NCBI GenBank assembly: GCA_033856235.1
Contig: JAWVFI010000085.1
Span: 5,304 to 69,303, forward strand
DNA from: DASXRU01 sp033856235
GTDB lineage: Bacteria > Acidobacteriota > Blastocatellia > Pyrinomonadales > Pyrinomonadaceae
Direction: 5' to 3'
Length of the DNA: 64,000 nucleotides
Shown piece by piece: positions 51,641 through 59,990 of this stretch. The notes beneath the pieces are model-generated. The model saw only the letters and a program-made list of their open reading frames with translations. It was not told where the DNA came from and searched no databases. The translations under genes were made by a program, and so were the position numbers. How positions within the stretch are numbered: position 1 is the stretch's first letter; the number at the start of each line of letters is the position of its first letter.

Positions 51641-53245
51641 TTAAAGCTGGATTTGCCGAGCGTTGATTACTTCCGCAAACGATCGCAACTCCTCGAGTGT
51701 CTCGCTCAGGAGTGGCGCATCGATTTCCACCACAGCCATTGCTTCCCCGCCCCGCTCGCGTCGCCCCAGGTGAAAGCGGCCGATGTTGACTCCGCGTTCG
51801 CCAAGGATTGTTCCCACGCGGCCGATCACTCCCGGGACATCGCGATTGCGCATCACAATCATATGGCCTTGCGGCAAGGCCTCAATATGAAACCCATCGA
51901 TCTCGGTAATCCGGCCTTCTCGAGTTTGCCCGCCATAGCCAAAGATGGTCCCGGCGACAATTTGCTCGCCCGTGTTGGTAACCACGCGAGTACTGATAGC
52001 CGGCGTTGATTCCCCACCAGCGCGAACGTATGAAGTGGTCACGTTGATGCCGCGCTCTTCGGCGATGACAAAACCATTCACGATGTTCACGCGCGCGCTG
52101 ACGTTGCGAAGTAATCCCGCGAGAAAAGATCTGGTTACCGGGTTAGCATCAAACTCCACCAACTCTCCCGCGTAAGTCAGACGCACCTCGCTTACCGGCT
52201 CGTCGAGCAACTGGGCCTGAAACCTCCCCAGACTCTCGGCCAGAGAGATGTACGGTTGCAGCGCTGCCAGCTCCCGGGTTCCTAAGGCCGGAACATTCAC
52301 CGCGCCCCGCAGGCCTCCGGTCAAAAGATAGTCGCGCATCTGTTCCGCAACGGTGAACGCCACGCCCTCCTGGGCCTCAGTGGTGGAAGCGCCGAGATGT
52401 GGGGTCACGATAACTTCATCAAGCGCCAGCAGCGGGTTGTCTGCAGCCGGGGGTTCAGTGGCAAACACATCGAGGGCTGCCCCGGCGACAATCCCGGACT
52501 TGATCGCTTCGTAGAGTGCAGCTTCATCAACTAATTCGCCGCGCGCGCAGTTGATAATGCGCACTCCTTTTTTCATTTGGGCAAAAGCCCTGGCATCAAT
52601 GATTCCACGAGTCTCGGTGGTCGATGGCGTATGCACCGTCAGAAAATCGGCGCGGGCAAAAACCTCCCCAAGCGTCGCCAGTTCAATCTCAAGATCGCGT
52701 GCCTGGTCGGGCGCAATGAAAGGATCGTACGCAATGATGTTCATGCCAAAGGCGCGGGCCCGGCTGGCAACTACCCGGCCAATCCGGCCCAGGCCAATAA
52801 TGCCAAGGGTCTTGCCCTGCAGTTCCACACCGATAAATCGTTTGCGGTCCCACTTGCCCGACTTGAGGCTCATGTTTGCCTGCGGGACGCGCCGGGCCAA
52901 GGCGATCATTAGCGCCAGAGTGTGCTCGGCCGTTGTGATCGTGTTTCCGTCGGGAGCATTCATCACGACGATGCCGCGCGCGGTGGCGCCGGCGACGTCG
53001 ATGTTATCAACGCCGACGCCCGCACGGCCGACTACGCGGAGCTTCGCCGCTTGATCCATTAAAGCGGCAGTTACCTTCGTTTCACTCCGGACCACGAGGC
53101 CCGAATAATTCGAGATAACTTCCCCAAGTTCGGCCGGGGTCAGTCCCGTTCGTTTTTCAACGACAAAGCCGGCGTCGCGCAACGGTTGCAACCCGCTGTC
53201 GCTGACTTCATCGGCAACAAAGATTTTGATTTGATCCGTGGACAT
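51641..53245 (-). CDS. serA: D-3-phosphoglycerate dehydrogenase
   Basis: 534 aa, the long form with an allosteric substrate-binding and an ACT domain. It opens serine synthesis by oxidising 3-phosphoglycerate. NAD-binding LGIIGLGRIGRVVASRARAF; catalytic Arg, Glu and His in INCARGELVDEAALYEA, ALDVFATEPPA and VIVTPHLGASTTEAQEGVA; C-terminal ACT domain about 460-534 (HMIVMRNRDVPGVIGRVGTI). The gene converges on VWFA paralogue 3. Confidence 0.97.
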   Translation of the reverse strand: MSTDQIKIFVADEVSDSGLQPLRDAGFVVEKRTGLTPAELGEVISNYSGLVVRSETKVTAALMDQAAKLRVVGRAGVGVDNIDVAGATARGIVVMNAPDGNTITTAEHTLALMIALARRVPQANMSLKSGKWDRKRFIGVELQGKTLGIIGLGRIGRVVASRARAFGMNIIAYDPFIAPDQARDLEIELATLGEVFARADFLTVHTPSTTETRGIIDARAFAQMKKGVRIINCARGELVDEAALYEAIKSGIVAGAALDVFATEPPAADNPLLALDEVIVTPHLGASTTEAQEGVAFTVAEQMRDYLLTGGLRGAVNVPALGTRELAALQPYISLAESLGRFQAQLLDEPVSEVRLTYAGELVEFDANPVTRSFLAGLLRNVSARVNIVNGFVIAEERGINVTTSYVRAGGESTPAISTRVVTNTGEQIVAGTIFGYGGQTREGRITEIDGFHIEALPQGHMIVMRNRDVPGVIGRVGTILGERGVNIGRFHLGRRERGGEAMAVVEIDAPLLSETLEELRSFAEVINARQIQL

Positions 53246-53549
53246 AAAGGTTGTTAGCGACTGATTCCCTTCCGCAAAAAGGAGTTATGGTAACAGCCTG
53301 CTGAATCGGCGTCGAGCTGGGCCCGCTTGACCGTTTCCGGGTGTGAAATTCGGTGAGCATGTGTACATTCGGAAACATATTCACCCGCCGCGTCTTCTGC
53401 AATACTCACTTAACTTAACGCCTACCTGCCCTTTATTCTATGTGCCTCTTTGACAGGTAATGATAAACTCTGCCGCTGTTCGGCCGTAGTTATAGCACCA
53501 GGGTCACCAAACTCGCTGAGCACCATACCCGTTGAGGAGGCAGTCCCAA
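53246..53549. other. 304-base intergenic region, divergent serA/corA
   Basis: Upstream region of both serA (minus) and corA (plus). A TTGACA box occurs at 53450-53455 without a convincing -10 at 16-18 bases. A GAGGAGG ribosome site at 53534-53540 serves corA. No gene or repeat is supported. Confidence 0.5.
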
Positions 53550-54521
53550 GTGATCACCACCGTCTGTCTAAACGCCGGCTCCAAAACGTTCAGTGAAAAC
53601 TGCGTTACGGCCGAAATTAGCGAACTGCGGGAAGTAGAAGGAAATATTATCTGGGCCGATGTCAGTGATCCGACCAGCAAAGACTTCGAGGAACTGGCAG
53701 AAGAGTTTGGCTTTCATTACCTCTCCATCGAAGACTGCCGCAATATGCACCAGCGGCCGAAGGTCGAAGAGTACAACGGCTATTACTTTATCGTGCTCTA
53801 TGAATCGGAACTGATCGGAGCAAACGATCGGCTGGAGCTGCGCGAGCTAAACATCTTTCTCGGGAAGAACTACCTGGTCACTGTTCATAGCCGGCCCATT
53901 CGCGCCGTCGATACGGCCCGCCGGCTGTGGCACGAATGGACAGATCGCGCGGAACAGGGTTCCGGACTGCTGGCGTACCTCTTGATTGACGCCATCGTTG
54001 ACGATTACCTGCCCTTACTCGATCTGATCAGCGAACGCATGGACGATCTGGAAGATTCGATCTTTGGCGAATGGCGTCCGGAGGCCATTCAGGATATTTT
54101 CACCATCAAAAAGAAACTGCTCTTCCTGCGCCGCTCCATTACCCCCCTCCGCGATGTCTTCAACACCATGCTCCGGCGCGAGCAGCCGATTTTCCCGCGC
54201 GAAACGCACGTCTACTTCCAGGATGTGTTCGATCATCTCATCAGAGTGGCGGACACCATTGACTCCCTGCGCGACATGCTCAGCTCAACTATGGATGCCT
54301 ATCTCTCGGTTTCCGGCAACCGCATGAACAAGATCATGAAGCGGCTGACATCGATCTCCACGATCTTGATGTCGGTGACGCTGATCGCGGGCATCTACGG
54401 GATGAACTTTGCTTTGATGCCGGAGCTGCACTGGCGTTACGGTTACGTTTACGCCCTGCTCTCGATGGTGGTGGTGGGATTGGTCCTTTACTTCTATTTG
54501 AAGAAGATAGAGTGGATATGA
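53550..54521 (+). CDS. corA: CorA-family magnesium/divalent cation transporter
   Basis: 323 aa from the GTG at 53550, which has GAGGAGG nine bases upstream; a TTG at 53532 is inside that ribosome site and unlikely. Large cytosolic N-terminal domain (residues about 1-260), then two C-terminal helices. The pore signature GMN is seen in TLIAGIYGMNFALMPELHW, with the second helix YVYALLSMVVVGLVLYFYL and a basic end (KKIEWI). Forms a pentameric Mg2+ channel in the inner membrane. A small membrane protein gene overlaps its stop codon (ATGA). Confidence 0.96.
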   Translation: MITTVCLNAGSKTFSENCVTAEISELREVEGNIIWADVSDPTSKDFEELAEEFGFHYLSIEDCRNMHQRPKVEEYNGYYFIVLYESELIGANDRLELRELNIFLGKNYLVTVHSRPIRAVDTARRLWHEWTDRAEQGSGLLAYLLIDAIVDDYLPLLDLISERMDDLEDSIFGEWRPEAIQDIFTIKKKLLFLRRSITPLRDVFNTMLRREQPIFPRETHVYFQDVFDHLIRVADTIDSLRDMLSSTMDAYLSVSGNRMNKIMKRLTSISTILMSVTLIAGIYGMNFALMPELHWRYGYVYALLSMVVVGLVLYFYLKKIEWI

Positions 54522-54820
54522 AGCACAACGACGCCCAAACACATGAGCAACTAGCTGACAGCCTGGCTCCAGCTGAAGAGCAACGCGCCAGTGGTTCCGC
54601 GCAACTCGCGGGAAGCTCGTCAAACGCGGTCCCCTCCGACAGCGCATTCGCTGCCATTGTCGTCGATTCTGACGATGTAAATCTCTCTCAGGACATTGTG
54701 GACCGCCCGCCAGAGAAAACTTTTTTGGGCATGGAGCCCTTAGTTCTAGCGATCCTCGGTTTCATGCTGGCCTTTATCGCCTTTATCGCCTGGCAGATTT
54801 CGCAGATGCCGCCGGAATGA
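54518..54820 (+). CDS. Small single-helix membrane protein coupled to corA
   Basis: 100 aa from the ATG at 54518, which overlaps the corA stop (ATGA). The N-terminal ~70 residues are polar, acidic and probably disordered (DAQTHEQLADSLAPAEEQRA; VVDSDDVNLSQDIVDRPPEK). One C-terminal helix (MEPLVLAILGFMLAFIAFIA) would anchor it with a very short tail. Tail-anchored topology and coupling to corA suggest an accessory subunit, but nothing in the sequence proves this. Family not recognised. Confidence 0.72.
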   Translation: MKHNDAQTHEQLADSLAPAEEQRASGSAQLAGSSSNAVPSDSAFAAIVVDSDDVNLSQDIVDRPPEKTFLGMEPLVLAILGFMLAFIAFIAWQISQMPPE

Positions 54821-54846
54821 CCGGGCAGTCGTTCGGGTCGCCCTGG

Positions 54847-55050
54847 TTACATCGGCCCTCCGGTATCACTCCCGTCAGCACGTCCGCCGCCACCTTCCTC
54901 GACTTGGCCGTCTGGAGTCGGCACTGATGTTTCATCCGATGTCTGAGCGCCTGTTTTGGAACTCTTTTCCGTCTCCTCCAAATCACTGACGGTTTCCTTA
55001 CTCGTGGCTTCGGACTCACGATCCGAAACTTTGTGTTCCTTTTCCTGCAT
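54847..55050 (-). CDS. Small acidic, disordered protein
   Basis: 67 aa. The start codon follows the pgpA stop by two bases and has AGAAAGGA seven bases upstream, which supports translation. Composition is dominated by Glu, Ser, Thr, Asp and Gly (TSKETVSDLEETEKSSKTGA; QVEEGGGGRADGSDTGGPM) with no hydrophobic core, so it should be intrinsically disordered. No known family. Confidence 0.6.
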   Translation of the reverse strand: MQEKEHKVSDRESEATSKETVSDLEETEKSSKTGAQTSDETSVPTPDGQVEEGGGGRADGSDTGGPM

Positions 55051-55052
55051 AC

Positions 55053-55664
55053 TTATCCTTTCTGGATGAAACGTTGAATCATTATGACAAGTGCGACTCC
55101 GATTGCGGCGTAAGCGCCCGCAACCAGATCGTCGGCCATGATTCCCAAACCGCCCTTGAGTGATTCCATTTTGCGCGCCGGGTATGGCTTAATTATGTCA
55201 AAAAGCCGGAAGAGCAGGAACGCTGCGATTAACGCGATGGGCCACCAGCGATTTATGAAAAACCCCAATGGCAACAAGGCGATCAACTGACCGGCAACCT
55301 CGTCGATCACAACCTTACCAGGATCCTTGACCCTGAGGACGCGTTCCGTGCGCGACGCTGCCCAGATTCCCACGAAAGTGACGACTACTATCACGACCAG
55401 CTCGCCCGCAAGGAAACCATGGGTTCCCACCCCGCCATGCCGCTCAGGGGCGAATGGAAACAGACTGGCTCTTGCCAGAAGATAGAGTCCAACAGCGAGG
55501 AGCGACCCCCAGGTACCGGGCGCGATCGGTAAATATCCGACACCGCAGGTCGCGATCAACAGCGCCAGGTAATCAGTGACTGATCGTGGTCCGCGATCCG
55601 AGGCGGAAGCCCCGGCGGTAATCGCCGGCGCGTTCAGTTCATCGCTTGATTCCTTAATAGTCAT
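55053..55664 (-). CDS. pgpA: Phosphatidylglycerophosphatase A
   Basis: 203 aa. It dephosphorylates phosphatidylglycerol phosphate to make phosphatidylglycerol. PgpA-family motifs: LATCGVGYLPIAPGTWGSLL near residue 35, and DPGKVVIDEVAGQLIALLPL with the conserved Asp/Glu, then RLFDIIKPYPARKMESLKGG and GIMADDLVAGAYAAI. Several membrane helices. A ~25-residue polar N-terminal extension is present. Followed after two bases by a small acidic gene. Confidence 0.95.
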   Translation of the reverse strand: MTIKESSDELNAPAITAGASASDRGPRSVTDYLALLIATCGVGYLPIAPGTWGSLLAVGLYLLARASLFPFAPERHGGVGTHGFLAGELVVIVVVTFVGIWAASRTERVLRVKDPGKVVIDEVAGQLIALLPLGFFINRWWPIALIAAFLLFRLFDIIKPYPARKMESLKGGLGIMADDLVAGAYAAIGVALVIMIQRFIQKG

Positions 55665-55739
55665 TGATTCATTGGCTCAGGTTCGTGGGCCGTACAATAA
55701 CAGAAGTCTTCAAACGGCTGCTAACTACGAAAGTTAAAC

Positions 55740-55824
55740 TGTAGGGGCGGGCCCTCGGTGGCCGCCCCCTTCGCTGTTGGCTCTGAGAAAGAAAAGGGGG
55801 TGGCCACGGAGTGCCACCCCTACA
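55740..55824. repeat. GC-rich palindromic repeat after the membrane sulfatase-like gene
   Basis: Arms 55740-55771 (TGTAGGGGCGGGCCCTCGGT...) and 55794-55824 (...GGAGTGCCACCCCTACA) are imperfect inverted copies over about 31 bases around a 22-base loop. No T-tract on either side. It is a different family from the GTAGGACAG and AACCGCC palindromes, though it shares the GTAGG end. Confidence 0.7.
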
Positions 55825-55852
55825 ACTTCAGGCGCTCCCGCTGCCTCGTCTC

Positions 55853-57865
55853 CTAATTGGATTTCTGCCGGGCCACCTCATCGCGCATGCGTTGGACCAG
55901 GGCGGGCTCTGCCGAATCGATCAGATTGTGTTGCTCCTTCGGGTCGCTTACCAACTCGTACAACTCTTCCGTTCTGCCGAGCGAACAGGAAATGTATTTA
56001 TGGATAGCCGTGTCGGTTCGATAGATCACGGCATAGCACGGATTTCTGAGCGAGGTCTGATGGATGTTGAGGGGCTTGATGGCCGGGCTCAGGAGCGATG
56101 ATCCTTCCCAACTCTGTGGAATGCTCAAACCCAAACGATCGACAATTGTCGGCGCGACATCTATCTGGGTCCCAAATTTCAGGTTACCGTAAACAGCGGA
56201 TGAGTCGTCATAGATCAGCAGTGGAATGCGAATGAATTCCTGATGCAGCGAACTGACGTGCCCGTAACCAGAGCTGCCACGATCGCCCAACCCCTCGCCG
56301 TGGTCCGCGAGAATCATGACGATACTATTTTGCAGATAGCCTTTTTGCTGCAGAGTCGCGAAGACTTCTCGAATCGTCGCGTCGGCCTGCGTCACCCCAT
56401 TGTCGTAGTTATTGACCACCGTTTCCCGGTCATACTCGCCCTTAAAGAGAGCACTCCAATCATTCTTGACCGCGGACGGTTGGTAAAGTTTGTATTTATC
56501 CTGCTTGAGTCCGATCAGATGTGCGGACATCAGATGGATGTAAAAGAATGCCGGCCCGGCTTCATGCGATGGCACCCGTTCCAGCCCTTCAAATATTAGC
56601 CGGTCGTCCGCCTTCGAGTAGCGGGTCGAATTAACTCCATCAAAATACAGATCCATTTCATGGCCGTAGGATTCCTTCAAACCCTGCCAGTCATGGTTCC
56701 CAGATAAGATGAAGTAAGTCTTATAGCCCTGGTCCTTCAATAAATCGTAAAGTTTAAAGTTCTCCGGAATCTGGTGCCGCAGCGTGCGGGAGAAAAGAGT
56801 ACTCAGAATTCCGCAATTCGATTCGGCACAAGTGGAAGTGGCAAATTCAACCTTGCGCAGGCGCCCCGCCGCGTACAAGGAGGCAAGAAACGGTGTGGTG
56901 GGGCGCTCGTAGCCGTACACCTGCGTGTGGTCGGCGCGAAGTGAATCAACAATGATGATAACGACATTCTTCTTGTCGAACTTCTGTCCTGCCGGGTAGC
57001 TTGCCCGATTCCGCGGCTCTTCCAATTTCAGTCTGTTTATTGAAGCGACGTACCCCTGATCGTAGACGTCGGTCGTGCTTCTAACAACGCTCAGAAATGG
57101 ATCGTTGCTCAAGAGTTCGCTATAAGGCGTCCGCTGCGCCAACACATAAAGAAAACCCGAATAAGCAAGCAGGAGTAATCCAATCGCTATCGCAGACTTG
57201 AGTGCGCGCCGTCGAGTGACGAACAAACTATTGGGGCTATCCGGGAGCAGCAGTTCGGACAGTCCCCGGAAGAGAGTCTTAGCCAGGCCGATGTAGGCTG
57301 CGAACATCGCGAGCGCGAATGCTGCCAAGCCAACCCAAACCCATTTCGATAAATACAGAATGTCACCGCCCGCCCACCAATCACCGAGAAACAGCGCGAG
57401 CAACTTGTGGTTGATGTTAAGCCCCATCCAGACATTGCTCGCGAAGTCAGTGACATATAGCAGTGCGACGGCCGTTGACACTACGGCCGGCAGGACTATG
57501 AGCAGATATCTGTTGATTCGGGATTCTCGAAATCTGCGGTTGTAGAGCAGGAAACCGGGCGCGATCGTACTGATGATGAAGAGTCCCGCGGCCAGCGGCA
57601 CATGAATCCAGATCAGCGACCGGTCAATTCTAAAAGCACGGCAAAAATAGTTGATGTACGCGAGGCTGAAAATGGTTTGACCCACCAGCACAAAGGCGAG
57701 CCCGCGAAGCGCAGCGGTGTGCCTCCGGACGTTTGCGGCGCCGAGCTGCGGGGAGGTCGGCTGCGAAGGCGCTGGGCGAAGGTCATCCTGCATCATTGTG
57801 CGAGGGTCCGAACGGCGCTCTTTTACTTGAAACTGATCCCGCAAGCCCTGGTTTGCGGCCAACAT
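55853..57865 (-). CDS. Membrane sulfatase/phosphoethanolamine-transferase-like protein
   Basis: Up to 670 aa; ATG-ATG at 57796 is an equally possible start. Five predicted N-terminal membrane helices (about 50-245; GLAFVLVGQTIFSLAYINYF, YLLIVLPAVVSTAVALLYVT, LAAFALAMFAAYIGLAKTLF) precede an alkaline-phosphatase-superfamily domain (about 300-650). Motifs: NVVIIIVDSLRADHTQVYGY with the first metal Asp, and SIVMILADHGEGLGDRGSSG with the second metal site. The sulfatase CxPxR motif is not visible; STCAESNCGILSTLFS stands where EptA/LtaS-type enzymes carry the nucleophile. A phosphoethanolamine- or phosphoglycerol-type transferase is therefore as likely as a sulfatase. Confidence 0.87.
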   Translation of the reverse strand: MLAANQGLRDQFQVKERRSDPRTMMQDDLRPAPSQPTSPQLGAANVRRHTAALRGLAFVLVGQTIFSLAYINYFCRAFRIDRSLIWIHVPLAAGLFIISTIAPGFLLYNRRFRESRINRYLLIVLPAVVSTAVALLYVTDFASNVWMGLNINHKLLALFLGDWWAGGDILYLSKWVWVGLAAFALAMFAAYIGLAKTLFRGLSELLLPDSPNSLFVTRRRALKSAIAIGLLLLAYSGFLYVLAQRTPYSELLSNDPFLSVVRSTTDVYDQGYVASINRLKLEEPRNRASYPAGQKFDKKNVVIIIVDSLRADHTQVYGYERPTTPFLASLYAAGRLRKVEFATSTCAESNCGILSTLFSRTLRHQIPENFKLYDLLKDQGYKTYFILSGNHDWQGLKESYGHEMDLYFDGVNSTRYSKADDRLIFEGLERVPSHEAGPAFFYIHLMSAHLIGLKQDKYKLYQPSAVKNDWSALFKGEYDRETVVNNYDNGVTQADATIREVFATLQQKGYLQNSIVMILADHGEGLGDRGSSGYGHVSSLHQEFIRIPLLIYDDSSAVYGNLKFGTQIDVAPTIVDRLGLSIPQSWEGSSLLSPAIKPLNIHQTSLRNPCYAVIYRTDTAIHKYISCSLGRTEELYELVSDPKEQHNLIDSAEPALVQRMRDEVARQKSN

Positions 57866-57961
57866 CGGGAGAGAAAACGGTTTACGAGCAGGAATCTACT
57901 TCAAACAGCCGGGCCTTACAACACTCAAGGTAGCAAAGATCAAGGTTCCAAAAACATTCGG

Positions 57962-58015
57962 GGAGTTGTTGAAAATGAATGCGGGCAAACACCAGCTAAG
58001 GTGTCGCCCGCATTC
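57962..58015 (-). terminator. Terminator of the small secreted-protein gene
   Basis: A stem GAATGCGGGC...ACACC / GGTGT...GCCCGCATTC (57977-58015) with a one-base-versus-two bulge and an AGCTAA loop. Read on the minus strand it is followed by ATTTTC. It lies 26 bases after the stop of the 58041-58286 gene. Confidence 0.7.
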
Positions 58016-58040
58016 GTGGGTAAATCTCAGAGGGTTGACC

Positions 58041-58286
58041 TTATTGAGCGCCTGACCCGCTGCTACTGCCGAGGCATCCGTGGACAATCAACTGCAGGCG
58101 AATGTGCTCGCAGTTTGAAGGATCGGGGTTGTTACTGTTGCATGCTTCATAGGCATTGCGCAGACCTTTGCAGGCATTTTCCTTGTCCGCCCGCACTACT
58201 CGCGAACCAGGAGCCGGAGCAAACATTGAAGCCAGAAGTAAAAGCGTCAGCAGAACACCAAACAAATAGGGGAACCGTTTTTTCAT
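58041..58286 (-). CDS. Small secreted cysteine-containing protein
   Basis: 81 aa. Signal peptide KKRFPYLFGVLLTLLLLASM with likely cleavage near APAPGS. The mature ~50 residues contain four Cys (NACKGLRNAYEACNSNNPD; SNCEHIRLQLIVHGCLGSS), spaced as two likely disulfides, and a Ser/Gly tail. It has its own terminator, supporting a real short gene. No family recognised. Confidence 0.65.
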   Translation of the reverse strand: MKKRFPYLFGVLLTLLLLASMFAPAPGSRVVRADKENACKGLRNAYEACNSNNPDPSNCEHIRLQLIVHGCLGSSSGSGAQ

Positions 58287-58414
58287 TATCTAAGCCTTTC
58301 GAGAACTAGCGGCCCGACGAACGAAACAACATCACACGTAAGGCCGGCCGGATGAATCATAAAGCCGCGGGAGTATAGAGTCCGGGTCGCGCGCTGTCAA
58401 CGAACATCTTTCGT

Positions 58415-58527
58415 GGGTGGTGCGCCCTAATTTGTAATGCAAACTGTTAGTTTGCGAAGGTGAGTGGCATTTAACGGGCGCGCAAACTAACAGGTTGCGT
58501 TACGAAAACCAATTTAGGGCACTACCC
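58415..58527. repeat. Large imperfect palindrome upstream of the small secreted gene
   Basis: Left arm 58415-58456 and right arm 58481-58527 are inverted imperfect copies: outer part GGGTGGTGCGCCCTAATTTG / ...CAATTTAGGGCACTACCC and inner part CAAACTGTTAGTTTGCG / CGCAAACTAACAGGTTGCG, around a 24-base loop. The inner core also occurs at 5625-5642. Three short GGCAC repeats follow at about 58540-58570 up to the rimO stop. Confidence 0.7.
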
Positions 58528-58569
58528 TTTCGTGGCATTTACTTAAGGCACTTAGGCACTCAAGGCACC

Positions 58570-59934
58570 CTAAGGGCTTGAAGGATTCACAATACTGCCA
58601 ACCAGATCGTATTCCTGCGCGTCAGTGATTTGTACCGACAGAATCTCACCGGCAACAGGGGAAAAGTCCGCAGGCGCATCATTGATCAAAACGCAGCCGT
58701 CGATATCCGGGGCCTGCGTTTCCATCCGACCCCGCCAGAGCAGGTCGCTCTCACTCGAGTCGCCTTCGAACATTACGCGGACCGTGGTGCCGATCCTGGA
58801 TTGGTTGCGGCGTTGGGAGATGCGACTCTGGGCCGTCATCAGGCGAGCGCGCCGGCGTTTCGCGGTCTTTGCTTCAACTTTATTTGGCAAGTCGAACGCT
58901 GGTGTCCCTTCTTCATCGGAATACGTGAATACGCCGACGCGATCGAACTCTACTTCTTTCACGAAGGCCAGCAGTTCTTCAAAATCGGATTCTGTCTCTC
59001 CGGGAAATCCGGTAATGAACGTGGTTCGCACTGCGATACCGGGAACACGCGCGCGGACGCGTTGAATCAAACGTTCCAGACTGGCGCGGTTTCCGCCGCG
59101 CTTCATCAATTTCAGAACGTTCTGGGAGGCGTGTTGCAGGGGCATGTCGAGGTACTTCACGGCCCTGGGTTCTTCTGCTAACACGTCCAGGAAAGCGTCG
59201 CTGATGTGGGTGGGATAGGTGTACATGACGCGCACCCATTCGATGCCGTTCGTATGCGACAGCTCACGTAAGAGGTGCGCCAAAGCATCCTGCTTGCCGA
59301 GATCTTCGCCATAGCGGGAAGAGTCCTGCGCGACCAGGATCAATTCCTTCACCCCTTCTTCGGCCAGTTGTTGAGCTTCGGCGACGATCGATCCGAAACG
59401 GCGACTGCGAAAGTGCCCACGCATCTGAGGGATGAAACAAAAGGCACAAGGTCGATCGCAACCTTCGGCAATCTTTATGAACGCATAGTGACTGGGAGTG
59501 GCAAGTATCCGCGGCGTCGAGTCATCGTAAAGATAAGTCGCGCTCTGGTTGCCCAGCGTCATCACCGGCAACGTTCTGGTGTTCGTGTTCGGGTCGCACA
59601 CCGCGAGGATTTCATTAATCTGACCGGTTCCGATAAAAGCATCCACCTCCGGCATGGAAGCCTTCAATTCATCGCGATAACGTTCCACCAGGCAACCGGC
59701 GACAATCAGGCGCTGCGCTTTGCCATCGGACTTCAGACGTCCCGCCTCAAGAATCGCCTCGATCGATTCTTTTTTTGCTGCATCGATGAAACCACAGGTA
59801 TTGACGACCAACATGTCGGCCTCGCTCGCGTCGCTCGTAATGTGATAGCCATTCGCCTGGAGCTGGCCCATCATCACTTCGCTATCGACGAGGTTCTTGG
59901 GACAACCGAGACTAATAAATCCAACTTTTGTCAT
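58570..59934 (-). CDS. rimO: Ribosomal protein S12 methylthiotransferase RimO
   Basis: 454 aa. Radical-SAM enzyme that adds a methylthio group to an Asp of S12. UPF0004 domain (about 3-120): FISLGCPKNLVDSEVMMGQL and VVNTCGFIDAAKKESIEAIL, with the three Cys ligands of the auxiliary cluster completed by VAGCLVERYRDEL. Radical-SAM CxxxCxxC in AEGCDRPCAFCFIPQMRGHF. C-terminal TRAM domain from about 375. Full length. Confidence 0.96.
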   Translation of the reverse strand: MTKVGFISLGCPKNLVDSEVMMGQLQANGYHITSDASEADMLVVNTCGFIDAAKKESIEAILEAGRLKSDGKAQRLIVAGCLVERYRDELKASMPEVDAFIGTGQINEILAVCDPNTNTRTLPVMTLGNQSATYLYDDSTPRILATPSHYAFIKIAEGCDRPCAFCFIPQMRGHFRSRRFGSIVAEAQQLAEEGVKELILVAQDSSRYGEDLGKQDALAHLLRELSHTNGIEWVRVMYTYPTHISDAFLDVLAEEPRAVKYLDMPLQHASQNVLKLMKRGGNRASLERLIQRVRARVPGIAVRTTFITGFPGETESDFEELLAFVKEVEFDRVGVFTYSDEEGTPAFDLPNKVEAKTAKRRRARLMTAQSRISQRRNQSRIGTTVRVMFEGDSSESDLLWRGRMETQAPDIDGCVLINDAPADFSPVAGEILSVQITDAQEYDLVGSIVNPSSP

Positions 59935-59990
59935 GAACTCTAATTACTTTCTTAAAAAGACGTTCTGTCTGCTCCCGAAATCTATGCGCG

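Noticed and set aside
53450..53455. TTGACA box upstream of corA
   Set aside because: No acceptable -10 hexamer occurs 16-18 bases downstream, so no promoter is claimed.
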